A stretch of 64,000 nt of DNA, taken from Actinostola sp. cb2023. Lineage: Eukaryota; Cnidaria; Anthozoa; Actiniaria; Actinostolidae. A program made the position numbers and the translations under genes. The DNA lies in assembly GCA_033675265.1 (NCBI GenBank), contig JAUJYZ010000744.1, positions 69,501 through 133,500 of the forward strand, given 5' to 3'. Positions 22,570 to 31,499 of the stretch are shown in pieces (position 1 is the first letter of the stretch; the number at the start of each line of letters is the position of its first letter). The notes below the pieces were generated by a model. It saw only the letters and a program-made list of their open reading frames with translations. It searched no databases and was not told the origin of the DNA.

Positions 22570-22622
22570 TTTGAGGATGTCACAAGACCGGCACAGCTGT
22601 ACCGTGATGTAATAGCATCCAT

Positions 22623-24139
22623 TTATCGAAATATATACCAAGCAAGACCAGCAGCCCCAACTGTTATAGCAGCTAAATTATTTTCATGTGTTTTAGATGG
22701 TGGTGAAGGGTTTACATATGGTTTATCTCTGACTTATTTGAAATATCTGGTTTATCAATCTGATGTGGTAGTTTAACCTTTGAATGACCCATGTTATTAT
22801 GTTTTATACCAACAGATTTCGTTTCATAATTAATATTATTAACACCAAAGGTCATATCTGCTGAAGCTTTTAACAACTTATTATTATAACCGATAACAGT
22901 ATTATTATTGATTATTAGATTCGATGGTAGTAACCAGCAACCAATAGCCACAGCAAGATCTAATTTTTGTTTCGATTCTTGTACCGCTAATTGGTATCTC
23001 TGTATACTTTTAGAAATATCTACCTCAATTATACTGCTTTCGAATAGTCTTAAAAATTCAAGTTGTGTTTCTTGTGAAGAACCCGAGTTGTCAACAATAG
23101 ATGATCGTGTATTTACTTGAGATCCTAGGATACAATACACATAAGCCTCGATTGACTGGTTCAGTCGTGAGAGTCCAGCTCTGGTTAAACCTTTTGATTT
23201 ATTCAGCATAAAATATATAAATATGGATGCTCTTGTAGTGGTGAGATATGATCAAGTTTATTTCCACCGTATTGTCCAGTCTCATCACCAAATTTGAATT
23301 TACCACCAGGCCATTTATTTGTAAAACAATCCATCCATCTTTTTATCATAGGATTTAGTTACATCATCAACCTTATCAAATATTTTCTTATAGATTCGAC
23401 CAAGACCATTGTTTTCATCACCAGTAAATCGAAAGTTACTATTTGGTGATATATCAAACTCTCGACATATCTTATTATAACCACTCTTATCAAATTTGTT
23501 ATTAATATTAGTAAAAGATCGATCTCCAGGTAGTTGAACATTCATCTGTGATAAAACTCGCCTACTCGTAAACAGTATATGAAATTTGAGTAATGAGTTG
23601 ATCATAGGATTATTGATTTTTGTTATTAGGTCGACACCGATTCCACATCCAGAAGTTGCACACCAACAAGCGAAACTTAATTGTTGAGGGTAGTAAGACA
23701 TATTAGGACTATTCAACCATATGTAAGCTTCTTTCGAAGTAACATGATTTAATACTATATCTGTTAACATATCTCGTGGCTTTATTGTAAACTTTTTACT
23801 TGGTGTTACATAAATATCGAGTGATGTGGAATCATACTTTGGAGGTGGTTTATCAAATGATGTACAAGTGATTGGGTATAGTGTTTTTGTCATAGTTAGC
23901 TCTTTTGGAAATGTGTTATTAGATGTGGTTCTAAGGAAGTCACGAATATTTTCAGGGCCTTCTTCAACTTTACCATGCCAGAGAGGAAATGGATATACTG
24001 TTTTAACTAGATTACCATTCTCATCAAACGGATTGTAATCAACACCATTACTAAGAAATTGAACATTACTACTACTATCCTCTGAAAAACGAAATTTATC
24101 ATAATTTGGATACTTTTTAATGAATTCAGTAAATTTCAT
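22623..24139 (-). pseudogene. Orphan Polinton gene with C-terminal membrane segment (frame-broken)
   Basis: Three consecutive pieces in changing frames seem to be one gene. The N-terminal piece (23315-24139, 274 codons) begins MKFTEFIKKYPNYDKF and holds a Cys cluster SFACWCATSGCGIG near residue 155. A short piece in another frame continues to a stop that overlaps the ATG of the 22712-23209 frame (ATGCTGA). That frame contains LSRLNQSIEAYVYCILGSQV. A last frame change near 22715 leads to a C-terminal hydrophobic helix (NLAAITVGAAGLAWYIF) ending at 22623. The joined length would be near 500 residues. I recall similar uncharacterised proteins in cnidarian Polinton neighbourhoods; function is unknown. 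A translationally coupled two-gene arrangement is the alternative. Confidence 0.5.
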
Positions 24140-24177
24140 ATTATATTATTATAATATGAGATAATATTTATATATAT

Positions 24178-24850
24178 TTAATTCTTATCATATCGCAACT
24201 TGTATATATACCCTCCGTAAGGTGTTGTATCAAAGGATAAAGTTATTTCTTTGGATTTACGAGCTGGTCTACAATCTCCTTTCTCAGTTCCTCCCTCATC
24301 TTTTGAACATCTGGAACATCGTTTTTTAAAAAAAGCCTTATTCCGTTTCACCCTAATACTACTCTTTAGTTTTTCATATTTTTTGAGTTCAGTCATAATG
24401 TGTTCAAATTCTTTCTCATCAATCTTGTTATCGCTCAAGGCTTTTGATACAAGATCACATATACTATCTTCTTTTGATTTTGCAAGCTGAATAGTATTTT
24501 CATGTTTTGTTACCTTTTTAGTAAGTTTTTTTCGTGAAAATTGTACAACTAGCTGATATTAAACCTAACAACCCGCCAACAGCCGATAAAGGAACACCGA
24601 TAATAATCCCAGGTCCTGTTAAACTAGTAGTTACACCAGAACCGGTTAAAATGACAGATAAGACTCCTGTTGCAACTGCAGTTTTATGAAGTATACCACG
24701 TATCTTACTATATTTTTTCCTAACATTTTCGTAATGTTTTATCTCCGTTACTAATTGAGATATAACCATATTTATTTTGTGTAATCTGAAGTTTTCACCA
24801 GTTTGTTGTACTTCTGGTACTTCCGGATAAATCATATCATAATCAACCAT
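24178..24850 (-). pseudogene. Orphan Polinton gene: hydrophobic Gly-rich N-half, charged helical C-half (one frame change)
   Basis: The upstream frame starts at MVDYDMIYPEV (24850), preferred over an earlier Met because of the TATATATAAT leader. It contains a Gly/Ser/Thr-rich hydrophobic pair of segments (GVLSVILTGSGVTTSL, IIIGVPLSAVGGLLGLISAS) and stops at 24518. Another frame opens before that stop and continues with FSRKKLTKK, then a charged helical region ending ELKKYEKLKSSIR at 24178. The frame change lies near the TTTTC/A7 run at about 24525-24540. The layout suggests a membrane-active or capsid-associated protein. Function unknown. Confidence 0.55.
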
Positions 24851-24875
24851 ATATATAATACTACATATTATTATT

Positions 24876-25520
24876 TTATATGATTTCAATCACCATCATC
24901 ATTGGATATATTCCAGCATCAATGCTCTTACCACTAGAATCTGTAACCCAAACCCTAATACTATTAATATAATCATCATTTTTAATAGGTGTGTACAGGG
25001 TATTATTAGGATGATAGGTTAGTTTTTCTCCAACCTTGTTTAATTCAACACATGCTAATATTTGTGAATATTTATTATTTAATAAAACCTGTGTAGAATC
25101 AATAAGATCACAATACAAATATAGTGCATACTGAGTAGGTTTAATAATATTTATAACATTTCTTGAATTTTGTTCAAGGTTTATTGAGATGTTTAATAAT
25201 TTAGCTAAACCCGGGTTTAGTGTTACAGCCTGATTGGCTATGAGCATCATTTTTCCGGTATTCAATAGTTCGATGGAGACTTTGTCACTAACTTTCAACG
25301 CATCTATAACACGTTTAAATATATTCTGTGTGTAATACCCCGGCGGAATAATAATAACAAACTTCTTTTCATCATAGTAAATCAATCCATCACCTACAAG
25401 ATTATATATTTCATTATAAAAACTACAACTTACAAGTGATATACGTGTACTCTTTTTAATAGGATTTTTAAACCAAATAGTTTCATCTGCTTTTGTTTTT
25501 TCAATATACAATATTACCAT
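24876..25520 (-). CDS. Probable penton-like/minor capsid protein (Polinton)
   Basis: 214 residues, intact, starting MVILYIEKTKADETIWF just after an AT-rich leader. No transmembrane helix is visible. The composition is beta-rich, with alternating hydrophobic strands (SRNVINIIKPTQYALYLYCD, then INSIRVWVTDSSGKSIDAG). Polintons encode a single-jelly-roll penton protein of about this size within the capsid block. Size, strand-rich profile and position next to other structural genes support the call, but no diagnostic motif proves it. Confidence 0.4.
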   Translation of the reverse strand: MVILYIEKTKADETIWFKNPIKKSTRISLVSCSFYNEIYNLVGDGLIYYDEKKFVIIIPPGYYTQNIFKRVIDALKVSDKVSIELLNTGKMMLIANQAVTLNPGLAKLLNISINLEQNSRNVINIIKPTQYALYLYCDLIDSTQVLLNNKYSQILACVELNKVGEKLTYHPNNTLYTPIKNDDYINSIRVWVTDSSGKSIDAGIYPMMMVIEII

Positions 25521-25533
25521 TTATACTATATAA

Positions 25534-26541
25534 TCATCTTTTATTTTTATATCTTTCAACAAAATACAAAACAACAGCAACTATCAATAACCAAGCGTTT
25601 TTAGCTAAGAAACTAATAACCTCACCCGCGGTTCTGAAAATAAAAGAAGCTATACTACCTAGCATGCCGGGTAGTATCTGGGCTAGCTTCTTACCAATAG
25701 CTTTCAAACCATTTCCTAAACCTTTTGCAACACCGGATAATCCGCTTTTTAGACTAGAAATAATAACACTAATAATAATACTAACTGCAGATACAACAGA
25801 AAAAACAGTAAAACCATACTTTTTAAAAACAGCTTTTATACGATCTCTCAGAGACATTCGCCCTTCTATTACTTCATTTTGTTCTTCTAATTGTTCAATC
25901 TCATTTCTAGTTTCCTCAATCTGTTCACGGAGTGATATATTCAATCTTTCTCTAACATCATTAGAGCCAGCTTGAGATATATTATCCAATTCTTCTTTTA
26001 ATGTTTGTAATTTTTCTCGATGTGAAAATATAGTTCTTTCATTATTCTCAACAACTTTTTCAGCAGGATCACCAAGATAGTTTACAATTGTTTTAGGTAA
26101 CTTACCATTTAATTCACCCTCAGCATTAAACAGAACATGATGTTTGCTGCCCAGTCTATTAATTCTTACTATCACTCTATCATATTCATCAATTGTAGTG
26201 ACGAATGGAGAGTTTTTAGGATTTACATTAGGATACTTGGATTTGATCCTATCCCAAGCTTCCTCAACTCTTTCTTCACGATGTTTAGCAAGGTCTACCA
26301 TTTCTATGTCTTCTCTTGCCCTCCTTCCCCAATCTTCATTGCTTTCATCAGAGTTCTTAAACAATCTATATCCTCGTTCTTTTGATATACCCCTTCTACC
26401 AAACCAATCTTTTGTTCGTTCCCACCAAGTGTGTCTAGTTTCTTTTTGTTGTGGTAATAATTCCTCTAGTTCATCATTTGTGATAGGATCGTTTATATCT
26501 ACAGATTCAAGTGGGTCAAAATCTAAACCATCGACTTCCAT
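25534..26541 (-). CDS. Coiled-coil membrane protein (Polinton orphan)
   Basis: 335 residues. The N-terminal 100 residues are acidic then highly charged (WWERTKDWFGRRG). Residues 160-235 form a predicted coiled coil (KLQTLKEELDN, REQIEETRNEIEQLEEQNEV). Residues 243-266 are a first hydrophobic segment (GFTVFSVVSAVSIIISVI). Residues 267-300 form a Gly-rich amphipathic stretch (SGLSGVAKGLGNGLKAIGKK), and residues 316-329 a second hydrophobic helix before a basic tail (ERYKNKR). The Gly-rich amphipathic segment between membrane helices resembles membrane-disrupting or virion membrane proteins. Function is inferred from topology only. Confidence 0.6.
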   Translation of the reverse strand: MEVDGLDFDPLESVDINDPITNDELEELLPQQKETRHTWWERTKDWFGRRGISKERGYRLFKNSDESNEDWGRRAREDIEMVDLAKHREERVEEAWDRIKSKYPNVNPKNSPFVTTIDEYDRVIVRINRLGSKHHVLFNAEGELNGKLPKTIVNYLGDPAEKVVENNERTIFSHREKLQTLKEELDNISQAGSNDVRERLNISLREQIEETRNEIEQLEEQNEVIEGRMSLRDRIKAVFKKYGFTVFSVVSAVSIIISVIISSLKSGLSGVAKGLGNGLKAIGKKLAQILPGMLGSIASFIFRTAGEVISFLAKNAWLLIVAVVLYFVERYKNKR

Positions 26542-26566
26542 ATACTATATATTAATAGTTAGTTTT

Positions 26567-26986
26567 TTATATAAATTTCGATGCTAAATACCCTGCTCCT
26601 AACATACCACCACCCACATAAATCATTTCATACTGTTTTTGTTTTTTGTTAGGTTTATAATAATCACCTAATTGTGGTTCTTTCAAATTAAAATCTGGAT
26701 GTGCCTTGGAGTATATCCTAAAAGCATAATCAGTATCAGATAGATTGCTATCAGCTATTTGTTTATTCTTATATTGCATCTCCAACCATTCTTCATACTC
26801 TTGTTTCTTCTTTTGCCATTCACCCATATTCTTCTGATAAAGTTCTATAGCCTTATCATGTCTAATTTTCTCTTCATCAACATGTTTACCGTCAGAACTG
26901 AGATATTTAGCTAAATACATTGAACCGGTGAAGGCACTCGCGTTCAAAGCAGCACCCGCGATCATCATAATAACTGCGCTTGCCAT
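26567..26986 (-). CDS. Small two-membrane-segment protein (Polinton orphan)
   Basis: 139 residues. The N-terminus is hydrophobic (MASAVIMMIAGAALNASAF), the middle is a strongly charged helix (EWQKKKQEYEEWLEMQYKNK), and the C-terminus is a short hydrophobic segment (IYVGGGMLGAGYLASKF). It has its own AT-rich leader, with 25-36-bp spacers to its neighbours. I do not recognise the family. Confidence 0.6.
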   Translation of the reverse strand: MASAVIMMIAGAALNASAFTGSMYLAKYLSSDGKHVDEEKIRHDKAIELYQKNMGEWQKKKQEYEEWLEMQYKNKQIADSNLSDTDYAFRIYSKAHPDFNLKEPQLGDYYKPNKKQKQYEMIYVGGGMLGAGYLASKFI

Positions 26987-27022
26987 TCTATATTATTATA
27001 AAGAACTTATTATTTTAAATGA

Positions 27023-27241
27023 TTAGAGTGATTTTGGAAGAATTTTTTGATCTTCAAGATATTGTTTAACATACATGCTTCCAGATAGTACTAGCACCCA
27101 TTTTCCATAATTTGTTAGACTACTACTAGGGTCGTTGATGAATGATTTGTTCATAGCCTTTTTTCCGACATAACCAATTACTGCAGCGATTCCAACAACT
27201 ATAGCAGCATCGGTAACTGATTTAATCAATTTGTTTTCCAT
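27023..27241 (-). CDS. 72-residue membrane protein (Polinton orphan)
   Basis: Two hydrophobic segments (AAIVVGIAAVIGYVG and YGKWVLVLSGSMYV) are separated by a short polar loop and end in a lysine-containing tail. The start is preceded by an AT-rich leader. Small membrane proteins of this sort cluster here between two other membrane-protein genes. Confidence 0.5.
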   Translation of the reverse strand: MENKLIKSVTDAAIVVGIAAVIGYVGKKAMNKSFINDPSSSLTNYGKWVLVLSGSMYVKQYLEDQKILPKSL

Positions 27242-27283
27242 TTTATATATTCTTAATAAAGTTTTTATTTTTTATATAGTTTT

Positions 27284-27643
27284 TCATTCCATACCTATTC
27301 TTGGTATAGGAATTTTATTAGTTTCAGGTGTGATGTCTTCCATTTTAGCGGTTTTCACAGGTGTATTTACTTTTTTATTATTTCTCCATCTAAAATATAA
27401 ATCTATAGCTGTTAGACTTATTCCAACTAGTGTCAATGCTGTTGTTAGTGATATTTCTGGCGTCCATGAATTAGATGTTTCTTCTTCTTCAGTTTCATGA
27501 TTCTTTTCTATTTCAAGAGCTTTCTTAGCTTTTTTATGATATTCAGCTAGTCTTTTACCAGCGGCAACCTTCTTAGGGTCTTTTTGTTTTATAATTGGAT
27601 TTTCCGGTTCTTTGGTAATTATATCTTTTGATTCTTCTGACAT
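27284..27643 (-). CDS. 119-residue protein with one C-terminal-side membrane helix (Polinton orphan)
   Basis: Start taken at MSEESKDIITK (27643). The same frame extends upstream only because an 11-bp minisatellite happens to be open, and this ATG follows the TATATAATAGTATA leader. The N-terminal two thirds are Lys/Glu-rich (AAGKRLAEYHKKAKKALE). A single hydrophobic segment follows (ISLTTALTLVGISLTAIDLY), then a basic, Pro-rich tail. Type II or tail-anchored topology is likely. Function unknown. Confidence 0.55.
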   Translation of the reverse strand: MSEESKDIITKEPENPIIKQKDPKKVAAGKRLAEYHKKAKKALEIEKNHETEEEETSNSWTPEISLTTALTLVGISLTAIDLYFRWRNNKKVNTPVKTAKMEDITPETNKIPIPRIGME

Positions 27644-27689
27644 TTTTAATATACTATTATATAAGAATAATATTTTAAGTGAAATTCCA

Positions 27690-27910
27690 AGAGAGTTCCA
27701 ACAGATGCTCAACAGATGCTCAACAGGTTCTAAGAGTCTGCTCAAGAGATGCTCAACAGGTTCCAACAGATGCTCAACAGATGCTCAAGAGATGCTCAAG
27801 AGGTGCTCAAGAGGTGCTCAAGAGATGCTCAAGACTCTGCTCAACACAACTCAACAGGTTCCAACAGTATGCTCAACAGATGCTTAATAGATGGTCAAGA
27901 GATGGTTAAG
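27690..27910. repeat. 11-bp minisatellite inside the Polinton
   Basis: Roughly 20 imperfect copies of AGATGCTCAAC and its variant AGAGGTGCTCA lie between two structural-block genes. It is the only stretch of the block without a gene and abuts the 3' end of the 27915-28539 gene. Expansion has left both flanking reading frames readable. Confidence 0.85.
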
Positions 27911-27914
27911 ACTG

Positions 27915-28539
27915 TCAAGAGGTTGTTAACAACTCATCAACAACATGGTTAATCTGTTCATTGTCATCAAAATTCTGTTCAATATCATGAGTAATGATTG
28001 GAGGAGCTACCCACGTATCATTGGAATTGCTAATCTTAACATGGGTTGCAAATTGCACCAGACAGCTACTCAATGCGAGGAGTCTACCTCCTTTTAACAC
28101 AGCATATCCACTAATTAATTTTAGCTCTTGCATAAGCATCTCATTTTTTTGTAGATCCTGAACTAGGGCCTCTCTACTATCAATTGGAAAAACATAACTC
28201 AATAAATCCAACAGAAGCTTCAATACCGGAAATTATTAGAGAATTTGTTAATTTGTTTCCGAGAATTATCTGATATCTATTATAATAAAGTTCTATATCT
28301 GATTTCGATAATTTTTTAACATCAAGCAGAGTCATCTTAAACCCTATGTATTGATCGATTGTATTAAGCAGAGCTAATATCGATAATTCCTCGCGTTTTT
28401 TTTCTATATCTATGTCATCACACTTATTAACAGGCAGTTTCTTTTTCCGTTCCTTCTTTACTATTTTTGTATCTTCTATAATTTCCTCTTGAATCGTTTC
28501 CATATCACCATCCATGAATTGATCAAGAACTGATGTCAT
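27915..28539 (-). pseudogene. Orphan Polinton gene, about 200 residues (one frame change)
   Basis: The N-terminal frame (28180-28539) begins MTSVLDQFMDGDMETIQEEI. It has a basic patch (KKERKKKLP) and a helical region with SKSDIELYYNRYQIILGNKL, then stops. The overlapping frame (27915-28223) continues with SYVFPIDSREALVQDL and GYAVLKGGRLLALSSCL to the end. The two overlap where the frame change must lie, near 28190-28200. It sits between the ATPase gene and the small membrane genes. I recall similar uncharacterised proteins beside cnidarian Polinton genes. Function unknown. Confidence 0.55.
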
Positions 28540-28571
28540 CTTATAATAATACTTTTATATATTTTTATTTT

Positions 28572-29201
28572 TTAAATGCTAACACTGGGAATTTCAATAA
28601 ATGATTGATATGGATATCTCAAACAAAAAACAATTCGTGCATACTTTTCTGATTTAAGTAGTTTAATAAAAGATTTTTTATGCTCTGTATCTAATCCATA
28701 ACCGTATTCATCAAAAAGAACTAGATTTGATAATTTATTTGGTGTAAAAAAACTTATTATACAACCGATATTTTCTCTAAAAGGTCGTGCTATCGAATGT
28801 AAATGCTGACTGAGAACCCAAACCGAGATTCCGCTGTGACGAGCAGAAAAAGCGAGATTAATGAATTGATTACTTCGTCTTTTAACTTCACTACTAGAAG
28901 CCATATCGTCTAAAATTAAAAGCACGGAATGTCCACAAAACACCGTTTCAATATCCAATAAAATTTGATTTAGATCATCAATTTCACAATTATCTGGTTG
29001 AATGACAAGAAATCTCGGATCGTTCAATGCAAATCCCTCATATGTTTTATTTTTGGAATAAGTACTGCAAACCAGAATTACATATTCAAATACCTGTTTA
29101 TATGAACCTCTAAGAGTATCAACTAAAAATTGTGTTTTACCGCTATTTGTACCACCGACGATTAGAGCGTTGAATGGTATATGATCTTTCAGCTCCTCCA
29201 T
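28572..29201 (-). CDS. A32-like DNA-packaging ATPase (Polinton)
   Basis: 209 residues, intact. Residues 16-23 are the Walker A P-loop GGTNSGKT. Residues 93-99 are Walker B (VLLILDD). A conserved SQHLH element near residue 134 fits the sensor of the FtsK/HerA/A32 packaging class. Polintons and related dsDNA viruses use this ATPase to translocate genome into capsids. It lies between the capsid gene and the orphan block, on the same strand. Its length is normal for Polinton ATPases. Confidence 0.88.
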   Translation of the reverse strand: MEELKDHIPFNALIVGGTNSGKTQFLVDTLRGSYKQVFEYVILVCSTYSKNKTYEGFALNDPRFLVIQPDNCEIDDLNQILLDIETVFCGHSVLLILDDMASSSEVKRRSNQFINLAFSARHSGISVWVLSQHLHSIARPFRENIGCIISFFTPNKLSNLVLFDEYGYGLDTEHKKSFIKLLKSEKYARIVFCLRYPYQSFIEIPSVSI

Positions 29202-29229
29202 TTATATATAATTAATAGTGAATATTACT

Positions 29230-30475
29230 TTAATATAATATTGCTTTTAAATTACCGTCTTGAATTTCCATAAGAGCATCAGCGATAACAAACATATGAC
29301 ATGTTATATTACCAGATCCCCCAACTGTTCTATTAAAATTAAGCATAACACCGTCTTTTGTTGAATTTAGAAGAAGACCATTTCCATGAATATTATTATC
29401 CGGGTTTGTTTTCAAATTGATCCAAAGAGCGAATTTATCACTATAGAAATCTTTCTGGGTTACATTATCTGTTTCACCAAGCCTTCCTCTAATTGAATTC
29501 CAAAAATCTGTTTGAACCATACCTTTCGAGAATAATTTATTAGGTATACCATCGATATTCACATTCACTTGGGTTAATCCAGGGTTTATATACTTTTCAG
29601 AGTCTCTTGTGCCTACTGTATAAGGTTCTACAAACAAACAAAGAATTCCACTCATTGACCTTCTTGGTATATTTACATGCTCGTTAATCACAGAGTCTGT
29701 TGCTTTATTAACTATGAATGTCCTGTGTAGAAGCACGTTTTCATAATAGAACCCTTTACCGACTTGATATGAAGAAAGAGCTTCCCGAGCTAGGTAATCA
29801 CTATTAATACAAGTGTATTCTAACTCAATATTTGAAAGACTGTATGTATATGGTTTTGTATTATCAGATGTGACCACAATATTTCCGCTTTCTGGAAGAG
29901 TAATCTCAAATAATAGATTATTAGAAAGACCCTTTGCATAGAATATCCCATGATTATCTAAAATACTGTGATTTAATGGTAACCGATATTTATCACCATA
30001 AACAGCTCCTAATACTACATCCTTAGCATCAGTGAGTTACTTTATCACCTGAGGCTGTTCTAAGTTTTCTCATATTGACAGAACTAATACCTTCCATCAA
30101 CATATTTTCACGTTCTCTTTTCGATAAGAATAAGTCGTTATAGGTTTCATACAGATCAATACGATGGGTGTCTTGTAAAGTTTCTCCGCCATAAAGAACC
30201 CTCATACGCGACTTAAGTGCTCTCCCTAGGTTGTTAACCACTGTGTTATTTGCATGACCAGTGGCAGCTAGGTTTAGTTTGAAAAGTAATCCTATTGACT
30301 CTGGTACGTATACAATATTATCACTTAATTTAGGTATATGAACATACAGGGTCTCTCCGGGATTAGCTGTGCTTGGGTTGAAAGTAACACGATGAACGGT
30401 TCTATCAGCTTTTAAACCAAATGGTTGTTTGTATTGTCGATTTACATCTAAAATTTCAGAAATAGATTGCGTCAT
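29230..30475 (-). pseudogene. Polinton major capsid protein (double jelly-roll candidate), one frame change
   Basis: The N-terminal frame (30029-30475) begins MTQSISEILDVNRQYKQPFG and ends at a TGA at 30029. A second frame, open from near 30035 to 29230, carries the rest (for example SYQVGKGFYYENVLLHRTF and NEHVNIPRRSMSGILCLFVE). Together they span about 415 codons. The order and the position beside the ATPase and opposite the integrase identify it as the capsid gene of the Polinton. I recognise the family as one common in cnidarian genomes. The break near 30030-30040 would prevent a full-length product unless it is a sequence error or a programmed shift. No reconstruction is given. Confidence 0.75.
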
Positions 30476-30515
30476 TTATATAATATTATAAAAGAATATT
30501 GTTTTATATATTATT
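30476..30515. promoter_or_regulatory. 40-bp divergent promoter between capsid and integrase genes
   Basis: Only 40 bases separate the two oppositely oriented start codons, and they are almost pure A/T (TATAATATTATAAAAGAATA ... TTTTATATATTATT). They hold one TATA-like word for each direction. Most other Polinton genes start within about 30 bases of a similar TATAATATA-like word. Confidence 0.6.
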
Positions 30516-31499
30516 ATGGAAATGAGGTTATCAAAAACGTACTATAGTCCGCAAGGCTATTGGAAAGGATATGATGCAATAAATCACCTATCTGATGCAA
30601 CTAAAATTGATTTAGATATTGTGAGGAATTGGTTAGAGACGCAAGCGTTGTGGCAGATATACCTACCAGCTCCGAAATACATCCCAAGATACCATTGGAA
30701 TATCTCAAAACCAAATGAAATACATCAAGCGGATCTATTATTTTTACCACATGATTTTGTTAAAAGAAAAACATACAAATATGCTCTTGTAGTTGTTGAT
30801 ATAGCTAGTAGATACGTTGATGCTGAACCCTTGACGTCTAAGTATTCAACAGAAGTATCTACAGCTTTCAATAAACTATATTCTAGAAAATTACAATGGC
30901 CTGAAACAATGATGGTAGACCCAGGCACTGAATTTATGGGCGAAGTTACATCTATTATGAAAAAACATGGAATAAAAATACAAAGATCAGAAGCTGGAAA
31001 CCATAGAGCACAAGCTCTAGTCGAACGCGCTAATCGAACCATTGCTGAAAAGTTGTTTAGCCATCAATATGCTCAAGAAATGTTGGTAGAAGATGAAAGA
31101 TCCCGTGAATGGGTGCAGAGATTACCTGCTGTTATAAAAAGTATTAATAGTGGAGTAAAGAGAATAACTGGTAAAACACCGACTGAATCTATAAAGCTAA
31201 AATCAGTTGATACTAAAGAGGTTGTTTATAAAAGACCTGTTGGATTAGTTGAAGAACGATTACCAGCAGAGGTAAAAGTTAGATATTTATATGCTCCTGG
31301 TGAACAGGAAGGCGGTGAAAAAAGACGTGCCACTGATCCTATATGGTCAATGAATATTTATGATATATCCCGGGCAATAGTATCGGCTAATCAACCGGTA
31401 TTATACTACTTATCTAATGGATCACCAAGACGTAATTTTGTGCGGGAGGAATTACAAGTGGTCCCTGAATACACTGAACTACCACCTGATACAGTATGA
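30516..31499 (+). CDS. Polinton integrase (retroviral-type DDE)
   Basis: 327 residues, intact. The rve catalytic core has Asp73 (HQADLLF), Asp135 (MMVDPGTEF) and Glu170 (ALVERANR), spaced as the D, D, E triad of retroviral-type integrases. Residues 1-60 form an N-terminal helical region without a full HHCC zinc motif. The C-terminus (about 255-315, including PIWSMNIYDIS and GSPRRNFVREEL) is SH3/chromodomain-like. It joins the linear element into chromosomal DNA and makes the 6-bp duplication seen at the ends. Its 3' end overlaps the convergent polymerase gene by 94 bp. Confidence 0.93.
   Translation: MEMRLSKTYYSPQGYWKGYDAINHLSDATKIDLDIVRNWLETQALWQIYLPAPKYIPRYHWNISKPNEIHQADLLFLPHDFVKRKTYKYALVVVDIASRYVDAEPLTSKYSTEVSTAFNKLYSRKLQWPETMMVDPGTEFMGEVTSIMKKHGIKIQRSEAGNHRAQALVERANRTIAEKLFSHQYAQEMLVEDERSREWVQRLPAVIKSINSGVKRITGKTPTESIKLKSVDTKEVVYKRPVGLVEERLPAEVKVRYLYAPGEQEGGEKRRATDPIWSMNIYDISRAIVSANQPVLYYLSNGSPRRNFVREELQVVPEYTELPPDTV

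Noticed and set aside
26144..26587. 147-codon plus-strand open frame inside the Polinton
   Set aside because: Antisense shadow of the intact 335-residue minus-strand gene.
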